Positions 9,331 through 17,593 are shown, counted from the first letter of the stretch. The stretch: DNA of 64,000 bases from G963665925 sp963676345 (GCA_963676345.2 CAXXTS010000001.1:186001-250000), one strand, 5' to 3'. Made by a program: numbers and translations. Notes: a model not told the origin generated them from the letters alone.

Positions 9331-10266
9331 ATGATTCATACAGTAAGAGGACCAGTAGACCCCTCAAAACTCGGCCCGACCTTGTCCCACGAGCATTTCA
9401 AGTGGGAATTCGATGATGATTTTGCACAGGGCATGTACTTCAGCAAGAGATATAACGATACACATAATGACAAAGTATTTGAGAAATTACAACCGGTGTT
9501 AAAAGACCTTGTAAATTCTGGGTGTGGTGCAATTGCAGAGGCTTCGCCACCTATGGGCGGTCAGAACTTGAAACTGCTCAAGGCACTTTCAGATACCACT
9601 GACATGCATATTATTCCATGCACAGGATGGAATGTTTTTAAACATACCTATGATATTTTTCCACTGGAATTTGCAAGCCAGCTTGCTAAGCGCTGGATAT
9701 CGGATTTTGAAAACGGACTCGACACCATAGGCGGCATTACCATTCGACCGGGATATATTAAAATCCTTCTAGACAAGGGCATGCTCAGCCCGGTGGATAG
9801 GGCCATGCTCCTTGCCGGCGTGGAAACAAGTAGGCGTACTGGCCTGCCTATACATTGCCATATACTCGAAGCGGATAGGGTCTATACAGTAATTGAACTG
9901 CTTAAAGAGCAAAACATGGATATGTCCAAATTTTTATGGTCACATGCAGACAATGAAGGGGATATGGAGGCCATTAAAACAGCATACTTAGAAGGCATTT
10001 GGATTGGCTTTGACATGATTAAAAAAGAAACACATGCTGAGAAATTTGAACTGCTTAAAACCATGGTAGACCTAGGCTATACAGACAGACTCCTCTTATC
10101 ACAAGACTATGACTTCTATGAAGAAGTAGTGGCGCATGGCGACAAACACCCTTGCAGCTCTCTCTTTGACACCTTTGTACCCTACTGCTGTAGCCGTGGA
10201 CTCGATCAGCGCCTGATTGAAAGCATACTTTGCGGCAATCCATCCAAGTATTATAACGTTGAGTAA
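9331..10266 (+). CDS. Phosphotriesterase-family metal-dependent hydrolase
   Basis: The protein has 311 residues and starts behind AAAAGGAGCG. It carries the metal ligands of the phosphotriesterase/amidohydrolase fold: H20-E-H22, a lysine in GYIKILLDKG (K144, the carbamylated-lysine position), H175 and H177 in IHCH, H205 in SHAD, and D259 in SQDYD. Family members hydrolyse phosphotriesters, lactones or N-acyl compounds; the natural substrate here cannot be deduced. It lies upstream of a PLP enzyme and a ketopantoate reductase-like enzyme on the same strand, with gaps of about 130 and 106 bases, so the three may form a small catabolic set. No signal peptide is seen, so it is cytoplasmic. Confidence 0.8.
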   Translation: MIHTVRGPVDPSKLGPTLSHEHFKWEFDDDFAQGMYFSKRYNDTHNDKVFEKLQPVLKDLVNSGCGAIAEASPPMGGQNLKLLKALSDTTDMHIIPCTGWNVFKHTYDIFPLEFASQLAKRWISDFENGLDTIGGITIRPGYIKILLDKGMLSPVDRAMLLAGVETSRRTGLPIHCHILEADRVYTVIELLKEQNMDMSKFLWSHADNEGDMEAIKTAYLEGIWIGFDMIKKETHAEKFELLKTMVDLGYTDRLLLSQDYDFYEEVVAHGDKHPCSSLFDTFVPYCCSRGLDQRLIESILCGNPSKYYNVE

Positions 10267-10398
10267 AACAAGACCAGTGGTGTATGCGATTATGTGTTGT
10301 CTATTTCACAAAGTTGATTTTATGCGGTTTATAGATTAAGATGGAGATTGACAAAAGACATGCTGGCAGCGGCTGGCAGATAGAATCTCGGAGGCAAT

Positions 10399-11673
10399 AT
10401 GAATCGTAACACAATGCTGAACACACTTGGAATCAGCAATAAACTCATAGAAATGGCCGATCAGGTCGAATCGCAAATTCAAGAAAAATTTAAAGAAATA
10501 GATGATATTGCAGCATTTAATCAGCTGAAGGTTCTCAGCGCCATGCAAAAGAACCGTATCAGCGATACACATTTTAACTGGCATACGGGATACGGATACG
10601 ATGATCCCGGCAGAGACGCTGTTGAAAAGGTCTACAGTGATGTTTTTGCTACTGAAGACGCCCTTGTAAGACCTATTATTGTAAATGGAACCCACGCACT
10701 TTCTCTATGCCTAACTGGCACGCTGCGTCCTGGAGACGAAATGCTTTCAATTTCAGGCAAGCCTTACGATACGCTTGAGCAGGTCATTGGCATTAGTGGT
10801 GACAGCGACCAGTCCCTAAAGGTTTATGGCATTACTTATCAAGATGTTGATTTAAACGCTGATGGAAGCTTTAATGAACCAGCCATTTTAAATGCCATCC
10901 ATGATAAGACGAGAATGGTTTATATTCAGCGTTCAGCTGGTTACAGCTGGCGCCCAGCTATAAAAATTGATGCCATTGAGCATATTATAAAAGCTGTTAA
11001 AAACAAGAAACCTGACCTGATTGTCATGATAGACAACTGTTATGGTGAATTCTTAGATTATAAAGAACCAACAAATGTCGGAGCTGACTTAATGGCCGGT
11101 TCACTGATTAAGAACCCAGGTGGCGGACTCGCCCTGACTGGCGGTTATATTGTAGGCACACACGACCTAGTTGAAAAGGTGGCCGCTCGATTGACATCAC
11201 CGGGCATTGGCAAGGAATGCGGACTTACATTTGGTCAGACCCGCAGCATGCTCCAAGGCTTTTTCATGGCACCAACCGTGGTTGCCGGCGCTATAAAAGG
11301 GGCCATTTTTACATCAAAGCTATACGAAAACCTTGGGTATGAGGTTTGCCCTGCACCAGATGCATACAGAAGTGATATTATTCAGGCTGTCAAATTGGGC
11401 AGTGCTGAAAAAGTCATCAAATTCTGTGAAGGCATTCAGGCTGCAGCACCTGTAGACAGTTATGTTACACCAACCCCTTGGGCCATGCCCGGATATTCTT
11501 CTGAGGTCATTATGGCTGCAGGTGCCTTCGTTCAAGGGTCATCAATAGAACTCAGCGCTGATGCGCCCATTCGTGAACCTTACATTGTATATTTCCAAGG
11601 TGGACTCACATATGAGCATTCTAAGTTTGGTGCCTTAAAAAGTCTAAGCGCCATGCTAGATGCTGGACTCTAA
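10399..11673 (+). CDS. PLP-dependent methionine gamma-lyase-family protein ('aluminium resistance' type)
   Basis: The protein has 424 residues and a good site (GGAGGCAAT) before the ATG. The sequence follows the methionine gamma-lyase-like family once annotated as aluminium resistance protein: WHTGYGYDDPGR near residue 61, IIVNGTHALSLCL, MIDNCYGEF, and the PLP-binding lysine K238 in GSLIKNPGGG. A C-S lyase type reaction is expected from the fold; the true substrate is not established for the family. In many clostridia this gene lies close to lexA (often with hfq and miaA), and lexA is indeed 1.3 kb away here, though hfq and miaA are absent from the window. Length agrees with the family (about 410-430 residues). 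Confidence 0.85.
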   Translation: MNRNTMLNTLGISNKLIEMADQVESQIQEKFKEIDDIAAFNQLKVLSAMQKNRISDTHFNWHTGYGYDDPGRDAVEKVYSDVFATEDALVRPIIVNGTHALSLCLTGTLRPGDEMLSISGKPYDTLEQVIGISGDSDQSLKVYGITYQDVDLNADGSFNEPAILNAIHDKTRMVYIQRSAGYSWRPAIKIDAIEHIIKAVKNKKPDLIVMIDNCYGEFLDYKEPTNVGADLMAGSLIKNPGGGLALTGGYIVGTHDLVEKVAARLTSPGIGKECGLTFGQTRSMLQGFFMAPTVVAGAIKGAIFTSKLYENLGYEVCPAPDAYRSDIIQAVKLGSAEKVIKFCEGIQAAAPVDSYVTPTPWAMPGYSSEVIMAAGAFVQGSSIELSADAPIREPYIVYFQGGLTYEHSKFGALKSLSAMLDAGL

Positions 11674-11779
11674 GGATCTGTTCTCTGTATCTCATTAGCC
11701 CCTCGGCTTCAAAATTTGACTGAGACAGATGCTTATTGAGCCATTATAGATAAAGCAAATTGAGAATGAGGTGATGGAA

Positions 11780-12691
11780 TTGACAACAGTAAGAATCTTA
11801 GGGGCAGGTGCCATAGGCCTTGCCGTCGCATCACAAATGACAGCTTCGGATATTACACCGCAGTTCCTTTGTGATGCCAAGAGGAAAGAGCGCTACAGGT
11901 CAAAAGTTTTTTTCGTAAACAATGAACCTTTGACCATTCAACCCATCCTTCCAGAAGAAGTTGAAGAGACAGCAGATTTAATTATTGTCTGTGTAAAACA
12001 CGCTCATCTGGAAGATGCGCTTAGTCAGCTAGAAGGCTCAGTTGGACCGAATACGGTCATAGTGTCGCTTATGAATGGCATTGATTCAGAAGCCACTATT
12101 GGCAAACGCTACGGTATTGAAAAAGTCGTTCATGCATTCATTGTAGAAATTGATGCTGTAAAAGAAGGGGATGTTCTTTACTTTACAAACCCTGGTGTTG
12201 TCGTAATGGGGGATATCTCCGGTAAAGAAACACCTATTGTAAAACGTGCTCAAGAGCTTATGTCACAAGCACAGATAGCCTTCAAGGTTACGGACACCAT
12301 TGAAAAGCAAATGTGGTGGAAGTTTATGATTAACGTAGGCGTGAACCAAACATCTGCTGTTTTAGGAGCACCATACCGCGTATTCCAGACCAATAAGTAC
12401 GCTCAAGATATTATGAATGACGCCATGCAGGAGGTTATTCTAATTTCACAGAAAATGGGGATTGGACTGGATTCAAGCGATTTGAAGCGCTGGTATGACG
12501 TTCTGAACAATCTGGGACCTGACAAGAAAACATCCATGCTACAAGATGTTGAGGCAGGTAGAAAAACGGAAGTAGAAATGTTTGCTGGCACCATTTGTGC
12601 TTTAGGTGAGAAGCACGATGTTCCAACGCCAGCCAACGTAATGCTTTATAACATGATTAAAGCCTATGAAACCATGCATGGTATAGCTTAA
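11780..12691 (+). CDS. 2-dehydropantoate 2-reductase (ketopantoate reductase)-like protein
   Basis: I place the start at TTG 11780 because GAGGTGAT (11768-11775) is a full anti-SD match 4-8 bases before it and the product then begins MTTVRILGAGAIG, as is usual for the family. The in-frame GTG 11771 and ATG 11774 would overlap the ribosome site. The product has 303 residues. The N-terminal Rossmann motif GAGAIG binds NADPH; the central NGID segment and K-x4-N (WWKFMINVGVNQTSAVLG) match the C-terminal ApbA/PanE domain. Ketopantoate reductases reduce 2-dehydropantoate to pantoate, but many paralogues act on other 2-oxoacids, and its position beside a PLP enzyme rather than panBCD argues for caution. 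A strong terminator follows. Confidence 0.8.
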   Translation: MTTVRILGAGAIGLAVASQMTASDITPQFLCDAKRKERYRSKVFFVNNEPLTIQPILPEEVEETADLIIVCVKHAHLEDALSQLEGSVGPNTVIVSLMNGIDSEATIGKRYGIEKVVHAFIVEIDAVKEGDVLYFTNPGVVVMGDISGKETPIVKRAQELMSQAQIAFKVTDTIEKQMWWKFMINVGVNQTSAVLGAPYRVFQTNKYAQDIMNDAMQEVILISQKMGIGLDSSDLKRWYDVLNNLGPDKKTSMLQDVEAGRKTEVEMFAGTICALGEKHDVPTPANVMLYNMIKAYETMHGIA

Positions 12692-12722
12692 GCCTTACAT
12701 ATTAAATGAACTAAATATAAAT

Positions 12723-12778
12723 AGACAAGATGGTCCTAACTTATTGATTAATAAGTTAGGACCATCTTGTCTGTTTTT
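12723..12778 (+). terminator. Long perfect hairpin terminator
   Basis: A perfect 23-bp inverted repeat (12723-12745 with 12750-12772, loop GATT) is followed by TTTTT. The stem is much longer than the other terminators in the window. It ends the hydrolase/PLP/reductase set. It would also fold on the other strand, but without a clear T-tract there. Confidence 0.85.
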
Positions 12779-12885
12779 GCTGTACACATTATATGGCAAA
12801 AGCTGAAAACTATTTTTTACTTCTATAAGGACACATCTAAACGCACTCGCACATTAGCGTGCAGTGTCTGCTTACCAAAAGCAAG

Positions 12886-12919
12886 AATGCCTGTACAAAT
12901 GACGCATTGTACAGGCATT
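12886..12919 (-). terminator. Hairpin downstream of lexA, probable terminator
   Basis: A perfect 13-bp stem AATGCCTGTACAA/TTGTACAGGCATT with an 8-base loop lies 47 bases past the lexA stop. The minus-strand tail is only moderately T-rich (CTTGCTTTTGG), so termination is likely but not certain. Confidence 0.6.
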
Positions 12920-12965
12920 TCATTATATCTATTAGTCTTATTTGGTTCTTGAACTTAAGTGCTGA

Positions 12966-13583
12966 TTAAAGTCTTCTAAAAACACCTTTTACAATGCCCA
13001 GAATTGAAACATTGTCTGAATAAATAGGGTCCATAGAGCTATTTTCTGGCTGAAGACGAATTCTATTCTTTTCTCTATAGAAAGTCTTACATGTTGCGCT
13101 GTCTTCAATAAGAGCAACGACAATATCACCGTTTGTTGCATCTTGCTGTTGTTTTACCAGAACGTAATCACGGTCTAAAATCCCAGCTTCAATCATACTT
13201 TCACCTTTTATTTGAAGCATGAAATACTCACCGTTTTCAACAAATTCCCTCGGAACAGGGTAGGACTCCTCAATATTCTCAACAGCTAAAATTGGCTGAC
13301 CTGCTGTAACTTCACCAACAATCGGCACATAAGCCGTATCTCTTTTAAACTGGAGGACATTGTCTGTCGCGCCCAGTAGCTCAATGGCTCTAGGTTTGGT
13401 TGGGTCTCTTCTAATATAACCCTTTTCTTCAAGCTTATTTAGGTGTCCATGCACAGTTGAAGTCGATTTTAGTCCAACGCCCTCACAAATTTCCCTTACT
13501 GATGGCGGATAACCCTTTTTTTGTACTTCATTACGGATGCAATCTAAAATAACTTGTTGCTTTTTTGTTAAATCGCCCTTCAT
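12966..13583 (-). CDS. lexA: LexA repressor of the SOS response
   Basis: The protein has 205 residues. The N-terminal winged helix (residues 1-65, with YPPSVREICEGVGLKSTSTV as recognition region) binds SOS boxes. The C-terminal S24 peptidase domain has the self-cleavage site A94-G95 in EVTAGQP, nucleophile S129 in GESM and general base K166 in SATCKTFYR. RecA filaments on single-stranded DNA trigger autocleavage and derepression. The ATG at 13583 follows AGAGGTG. The gene is divergent from a yneA-like gene, as in Bacillus, and its own promoter carries a LexA box over the -35 element. Confidence 0.97.
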   Translation of the reverse strand: MKGDLTKKQQVILDCIRNEVQKKGYPPSVREICEGVGLKSTSTVHGHLNKLEEKGYIRRDPTKPRAIELLGATDNVLQFKRDTAYVPIVGEVTAGQPILAVENIEESYPVPREFVENGEYFMLQIKGESMIEAGILDRDYVLVKQQQDATNGDIVVALIEDSATCKTFYREKNRIRLQPENSSMDPIYSDNVSILGIVKGVFRRL

Positions 13584-13678
13584 TAAAGAACACCTCTAAT
13601 CCTTTTTTATGTATTTTCAAAAGTCGCCTAATCACATCTGTCATTTGACTCAATTCCTAAGACCGTTCATTTTACTAT

Positions 13679-13718
13679 AGTATAGCATGATGAAAAATAA
13701 AAATCAAACATAAGTTCG
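13679..13718 (-). promoter_or_regulatory. lexA promoter with LexA box on the -35 element
   Basis: On the minus strand TTGATT (13702-13707) and TATACT (13679-13684) are separated by 17 bp, a good sigma-A promoter. The LexA box CGAACTTATGTTTG (13705-13718) overlaps the last three bases of the -35 hexamer, so bound LexA would exclude polymerase. This gives autoregulation of lexA. Confidence 0.85.
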
Positions 13719-13725
13719 ATTCCTC

Positions 13726-13796
13726 TTTACAAAGAACGCATGTTCGTATATAATAAAAGCGAACAAACGTTCTAGGGAACAACCGTTCTAAGGAGG
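13726..13796 (+). promoter_or_regulatory. yneA-like gene promoter with three LexA boxes and RBS
   Basis: TTTACA (13726-13731) and TATAAT (13749-13754) are 17 bp apart. The LexA box AGAACGCATGTTCG (13733-13746) fills the spacer between them. Two further boxes, CGAACAAACGTTCT (13760-13773) and GGAACAACCGTTCT (13776-13789, weaker), lie over the start region. AGGAGG at 13791-13796 is the ribosome site, 12 bases before the ATG. With the lexA box this makes four boxes in 85 bp, implying tight repression in undamaged cells. Confidence 0.88.
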
Positions 13797-13808
13797 TCAT
13801 TAATAGAT

Positions 13809-14138
13809 ATGAGACAAATAAGAAGAAAAAACAGAAAAATGAAAATTGTCAGCAAGACTCGGTTTGCCATGAGCATGACGCTCATTCTCGTCTTTATCTT
13901 AAGCACCAGCATGATTGCATTTGCAAATTTTGATTCAGATGCACCCCTACAAGCAGAACCCCAACACAACTATACCGTTCAAGCAGGGGACACACTTTGG
14001 TCCATTGCAGCAAATTTTAATAGAACACATTACAATCAGGAAAAAGATGTACGAAAAATCATTTACACTATCCGGAAAATGAATGATCTCGAAGGCAATA
14101 CCATTTACACGGGTCAGGAACTGAGTCTGCCCATCTAA
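13809..14138 (+). CDS. YneA-like SOS-induced cell division inhibitor with LysM domain
   Basis: The protein has 109 residues, close to Bacillus YneA (about 105). A basic N-terminus is followed by one membrane segment (about residues 20-38, MSMTLILVFILSTSMIAFA) and, from residue 55, a LysM domain (YTVQAGDTLWSIAANFN ... IYTGQELSLPI) that binds peptidoglycan. In Bacillus YneA delays septation during the SOS response. The divergent pairing with lexA and the LexA boxes in its promoter support the same job here. The ribosome site AGGAGG is strong but set 12 bases from the ATG. Sequence similarity beyond the LysM domain is limited, so the name is given by architecture and context. Confidence 0.85.
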   Translation: MRQIRRKNRKMKIVSKTRFAMSMTLILVFILSTSMIAFANFDSDAPLQAEPQHNYTVQAGDTLWSIAANFNRTHYNQEKDVRKIIYTIRKMNDLEGNTIYTGQELSLPI

Positions 14139-14215
14139 CAACGCTTGACAGCAGATTGGCTGCTTGTCATACAATTCATCGTGGCAAACACGAACGCCCC
14201 ATGTTTTAGCAAAAT

Positions 14216-14278
14216 ACTCCAGCTCGCAGTAAAAGTATTCCACGTACTTTGCGCAAATACTGCCTGTCTGGAGTTTTT
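14216..14278 (+). ncRNA. Nested hairpin with T-tail: terminator or small structured RNA
   Basis: Three nested helices can be read: ACTCCAG/CTGGAGT (14216-14222 with 14268-14274), GCAGTA/TACTGC (14226-14231 with 14258-14263) and AAAGTA/TACTTT (14232-14237 with 14245-14250, 7-base loop), followed by TTTTT. This is more elaborate than a normal terminator. A weak TTGACA-type promoter lies at 14146. It may end the yneA-like transcript or be a small RNA; there is no match to a class I can name. Confidence 0.4.
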
Positions 14279-14312
14279 GCTTTCTGTTTGTAACAAAATA
14301 TCGCATCATGAT

Positions 14313-14360
14313 AGATAGCCCTTTTGCCGCCTTATTACAAAGCAAAAGGGCTATCTTTGT
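14313..14360 (+). terminator. Rho-independent terminator
   Basis: A 15-bp perfect stem (AGATAGCCCTTTTGC at 14313-14327 with its complement at 14342-14356) has a 14-base loop and a short T-rich tail. It insulates the SOS locus from the PAS gene downstream. Confidence 0.75.
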
Positions 14361-14462
14361 TCATACTTTAAACACTTACAAAATGAATTGTAAATATTGT
14401 GGAAGTGTTCTGAAAAAACTGATAAAATGAATCAAGAAAATGAGTAAAAGGGTGGGAGTTAT

Positions 14463-15818
14463 ATGATCAATAAACGATTAACTGTGGGGATTAGAGAGTT
14501 AGAAGACCTCATACGTTCAATTAAAGACAACTCACATTTGGGGGTGTGGGAAGTCGATTTAAAAACAGGAAAGGTCACTTTTTCAGAGGAGACATTCAAA
14601 ATTGTAGGCATCAATCCATCTGACTTCGATGGCACTTTAGATTTTATTGCAAATGAAATCGTTCATGAAGACTATCAGGACATTGCACTTTCAAGCATCA
14701 ACAAAGCACTCAAGAATATTTCTATTGAAAGCATGGAATATCCTATTAATTCTGATGGTAAAATTCAGAGGTGGGTTCGTATCAATGGCATATTTATCAC
14801 TGATGAAGAAGGGATCCCCATTAAAATTAAAGGTGTCGTTCAAGATATCACTGCTATGAAATTTTATGAGAATGCACTGGATACAGATTCGGATTTCCTA
14901 GAAACCCTTATCGATATTATTCATAATCCAATTTTTTATAAAGATACCAAGGGTATTTATCAATTTTGCAATACAGCATTTTGTGAATTTGTAGGAAAAC
15001 CAAAATCAGAAATTATCGGTTCATCGGTTTTTGATATTGCACCAAAAAACCTTGCTGAGACTTACCATAAGAACGACCAAGCGCTTTTTAACTCAAAGGG
15101 ACATCAGGCATATGAGTCACAGGTTATGCGTTCAGACGGACTACTAAGAGATACCATATTCCTTAAAACAATCTATACTGATTTAGCGGATCAAACCTCA
15201 GGTCTAGTCGGTATCGTGCTGGATATTACCCCTATACCGCGTTTAAAAGCCTATAAAGATTATATCGCATTTCTTAACGAAATCATTATGGAACTGGATA
15301 GGAATATGAACACCTACAGCCACGTTACATGTATGCTCGAGGATTTAACTGCTAAACTTATTAAACATATTCAATCGGCGAAGAAGGGCTGCATTTTTGA
15401 ATTTGATGCAGAAACAGGCACTCTAGATGAAATTAGTCATATTGGTAACGCTGGGCAAAACAAAGCTTCTTCAATACATAAAACATGTCCCAAACGCTTA
15501 ATGGTAGATCATAAGGCACTGGAACGCTATGTTAAAGATGACCCTCGCTACTCAATATCCTTTAACTTAACAAACTATCAGAATGGGGCTTCACCGATTG
15601 GAAATCTGATTGACTTGCACCACAATGACCATTCAAAGCTATCACTACCACTCATTTACAATGGAAAGCTTGCCCATGTGATTGTATTAGAGGCAGAAGA
15701 TGGCTCTGAATTTTCTGATATGGACAGCATTTTAACGGACTATGTGACAGAAAAGATTCCGCTACTCTATCAGATTTATACTTTAACACGAAAGATGAAA
15801 ACCTTTAAGAACAGATAA
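14463..15818 (+). CDS. PAS-PAS sensor protein with GAF-like C-terminus and no output domain
   Basis: The protein has 451 residues and starts behind GGGTGGGAG. Residues about 20-130 form a PAS_3-type domain (HLGVWEVDLKTGKVTFSEE ... GVVQDIT). Residues about 145-265 form a second PAS (IIHNPIFYKDTKGIYQFCN ... GIVLDIT). Residues about 270-445 look GAF-like by length and pattern (LSLPLIYNGKLAHVIVLE). There is no membrane segment, histidine kinase, GGDEF, EAL or HTH, so it cannot signal by itself through a known output. It is monocistronic, between terminators. It could act through a partner, or be a truncated sensor. Function is unassigned. Confidence 0.7.
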   Translation: MINKRLTVGIRELEDLIRSIKDNSHLGVWEVDLKTGKVTFSEETFKIVGINPSDFDGTLDFIANEIVHEDYQDIALSSINKALKNISIESMEYPINSDGKIQRWVRINGIFITDEEGIPIKIKGVVQDITAMKFYENALDTDSDFLETLIDIIHNPIFYKDTKGIYQFCNTAFCEFVGKPKSEIIGSSVFDIAPKNLAETYHKNDQALFNSKGHQAYESQVMRSDGLLRDTIFLKTIYTDLADQTSGLVGIVLDITPIPRLKAYKDYIAFLNEIIMELDRNMNTYSHVTCMLEDLTAKLIKHIQSAKKGCIFEFDAETGTLDEISHIGNAGQNKASSIHKTCPKRLMVDHKALERYVKDDPRYSISFNLTNYQNGASPIGNLIDLHHNDHSKLSLPLIYNGKLAHVIVLEAEDGSEFSDMDSILTDYVTEKIPLLYQIYTLTRKMKTFKNR

Positions 15819-15875
15819 AATGAGGGGGCTGTAATGATAAATAGCCATATCAGCAGTCGCTTTTCGAGACAGTTT

Positions 15876-15906
15876 AAGCCTAAGGTATATATGCCTTAGG
15901 CTTTTA
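15876..15906 (+). terminator. Rho-independent terminator
   Basis: A 10-bp perfect stem AAGCCTAAGG/CCTTAGGCTT (15876-15885 with 15894-15903) is followed by TTTT-rich sequence, about 57 bases after the PAS gene. Confidence 0.85.
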
Positions 15907-16035
15907 ATATTTAATTGAAATAATCCAGCGATTCAATATTCACACTTGAAATAAATGGGTATAAACACATAATAAAAGAACTAAACCAAAGTTGGTTGTC
16001 ATAATACATTTACGTCTACCAAAGGAGTGCTTAAG

Positions 16036-16818
16036 ATGAATCGCTTCAAATTTTGGAAATGGGGAAGACTCAGAAGACTTGGTCGCTGGACTTATATTGC
16101 ACTCTTTACGCTTGTATGGACCTTTGCTAATATGGGACTGGGTATTTATAGAGAACGAACAATTATGGAATGGACATGGAGTGAAATCGCCACCTTTCAG
16201 TCACAAATGTTCTTCTTCATATTGTTTTCAGGCATGATGATTGGTTGGCTCACATGGGACATTGGTGATGACAATGAACTCAAACTTGGAATAGATAATC
16301 ATGTTTTAGATACGGACCGTCTAATTTTACGCAAAATGAATCAAACGGACTTTAAAGCACTTCACAGTATATACTCAGATGCACAAACAATGCAGTACTG
16401 GCCTGCGCCTTTCACAAAGGATGCATCACGCACCTGGATTTTAAAAAGCATGGCGTCATATAGTCATAATGGCTTTGGACGTTATGTTGTCGTTCGCAAA
16501 AAAGATGGTAAAATTATAGGTGATGTCGGTCTTATGCTTGTAAGTGTTAATGGTCTGCGTGAAGTCGATTTAGGATATATTATAAAGGCAGAATATCAAA
16601 ACAAGGGCTATGGATTTGAAGCCGCCCGTGCTTGTCTTGAATATGGCATAAAGGAACTGGGGATTGAGCGAATCGTTTCACAAATGAGCGTCGACAACCA
16701 CGCAAGTGAAAAAATAGCACAAAAGCTAGGCATGCAAAAGCAAACCACATTTTTAAATAAAAAGAACAGGAACTTGCCGACACTGGTCTATACGAAAGAT
16801 CAGCGCATGATTCGGTAA
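16036..16818 (+). CDS. Membrane-anchored GNAT (RimJ/RimL-type) acetyltransferase
   Basis: The protein has 260 residues. The ATG at 16036 follows AAAGGAG at 8 bases; an upstream GTG at 16027 overlaps that site. The N-terminal 90 residues are unusual for the family: a basic aromatic head (KFWKWGRLRRLGRW) and two membrane segments (about residues 18-36 and 55-77). From residue about 97 it is a normal RimJ/RimL-like GNAT (TDRLILRKM at the start, then the acetyl-CoA binding region YQNKGYGFEAARACLEYG and the terminal FLNKK). A two-pass anchor would place the enzyme at the inner membrane face. The acceptor is unknown. Confidence 0.8.
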   Translation: MNRFKFWKWGRLRRLGRWTYIALFTLVWTFANMGLGIYRERTIMEWTWSEIATFQSQMFFFILFSGMMIGWLTWDIGDDNELKLGIDNHVLDTDRLILRKMNQTDFKALHSIYSDAQTMQYWPAPFTKDASRTWILKSMASYSHNGFGRYVVVRKKDGKIIGDVGLMLVSVNGLREVDLGYIIKAEYQNKGYGFEAARACLEYGIKELGIERIVSQMSVDNHASEKIAQKLGMQKQTTFLNKKNRNLPTLVYTKDQRMIR

Positions 16819-16846
16819 TCAGAAGAATACACATACGAGGCAATTT

Positions 16847-17560
16847 ATGAAATCACTTATGGCACTACTTAGAAACACGATACAAAATAAATCACTCATA
16901 CAAAATGGGGATCGAATAGCGGTTGGACTTTCAGGTGGAAAGGACAGCATGGTTCTGCTTCACAGCCTCGTGAAGCTAAAGTCTTATAATATTATTCAGT
17001 TTGACATATGTGCAATTACTGTCAACCCTGGCTTTGATGGTTTTAACAGTCAACCCTTAAAAGACTTTTGCGATACACTGAATGTTCCATTTTATGAAGA
17101 AAAAACAGATATATTTGAAATTGTTTTCAATATACGAAATGAAAAAAATCCCTGTTCACTCTGCGCGAAAATGCGTAGAGGCGCCCTTGTCCAGGCTATT
17201 CAAAGAGAGGGCTATACGCGTCTTGCACTTGGTCATCATAACGATGATGCCCTCACAACCTTCCTCATGAACTTTACACAAACAGGCAGACTCAAAACGC
17301 TGCCCTATAATACCATGCTCGATCAGAGTGGTGTACGTGTAATCAGACCATTACTCGATGTAACAGAAAATCAGATTATTGGCTATGCGCACAAACACGC
17401 TGTTCCTGTTGAAAAAAGCAAGTGTCCAATTGATAAGACAACCAATAGAGCCCATATGGACGACCTGCTCAAGGTGCTTTTCAAAAGCGCACCTAAGGCG
17501 CGAGCCAGTATGAACCGCGCCCTTCAAAATGAGGACCAACTTGAACTTTGGTTTGATTGA
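16847..17560 (+). CDS. TtcA-like tRNA 2-thiolation ATPase (PP-loop)
   Basis: The protein has 237 residues. The PP-loop ATP-binding motif SGGKDS is at residues 29-34. Cysteines C103 and C106 (PCSLC) and C193 (SKCP) match the three that hold the 4Fe-4S cluster in TtcA, which makes 2-thiocytidine 32 in some tRNAs. The conserved LGHHNDDALTTFLMN segment is also present. The gene lies 28 bases after the acetyltransferase and 33 before another, so the three may be co-transcribed, with no obvious shared function. Its short length fits the Gram-positive TtcA-like branch; the exact tRNA position is not certain. Confidence 0.82.
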   Translation: MKSLMALLRNTIQNKSLIQNGDRIAVGLSGGKDSMVLLHSLVKLKSYNIIQFDICAITVNPGFDGFNSQPLKDFCDTLNVPFYEEKTDIFEIVFNIRNEKNPCSLCAKMRRGALVQAIQREGYTRLALGHHNDDALTTFLMNFTQTGRLKTLPYNTMLDQSGVRVIRPLLDVTENQIIGYAHKHAVPVEKSKCPIDKTTNRAHMDDLLKVLFKSAPKARASMNRALQNEDQLELWFD

Positions 17561-17593
17561 TTATAGCAGCACACCTTTTGAAGGAGTGATTCC

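Noticed and set aside
13947..14345. 132-codon minus-strand frame across the yneA-like gene and its hairpins
   Set aside because: No ribosome site; half of it is antisense to the LysM domain and the rest covers RNA hairpins.
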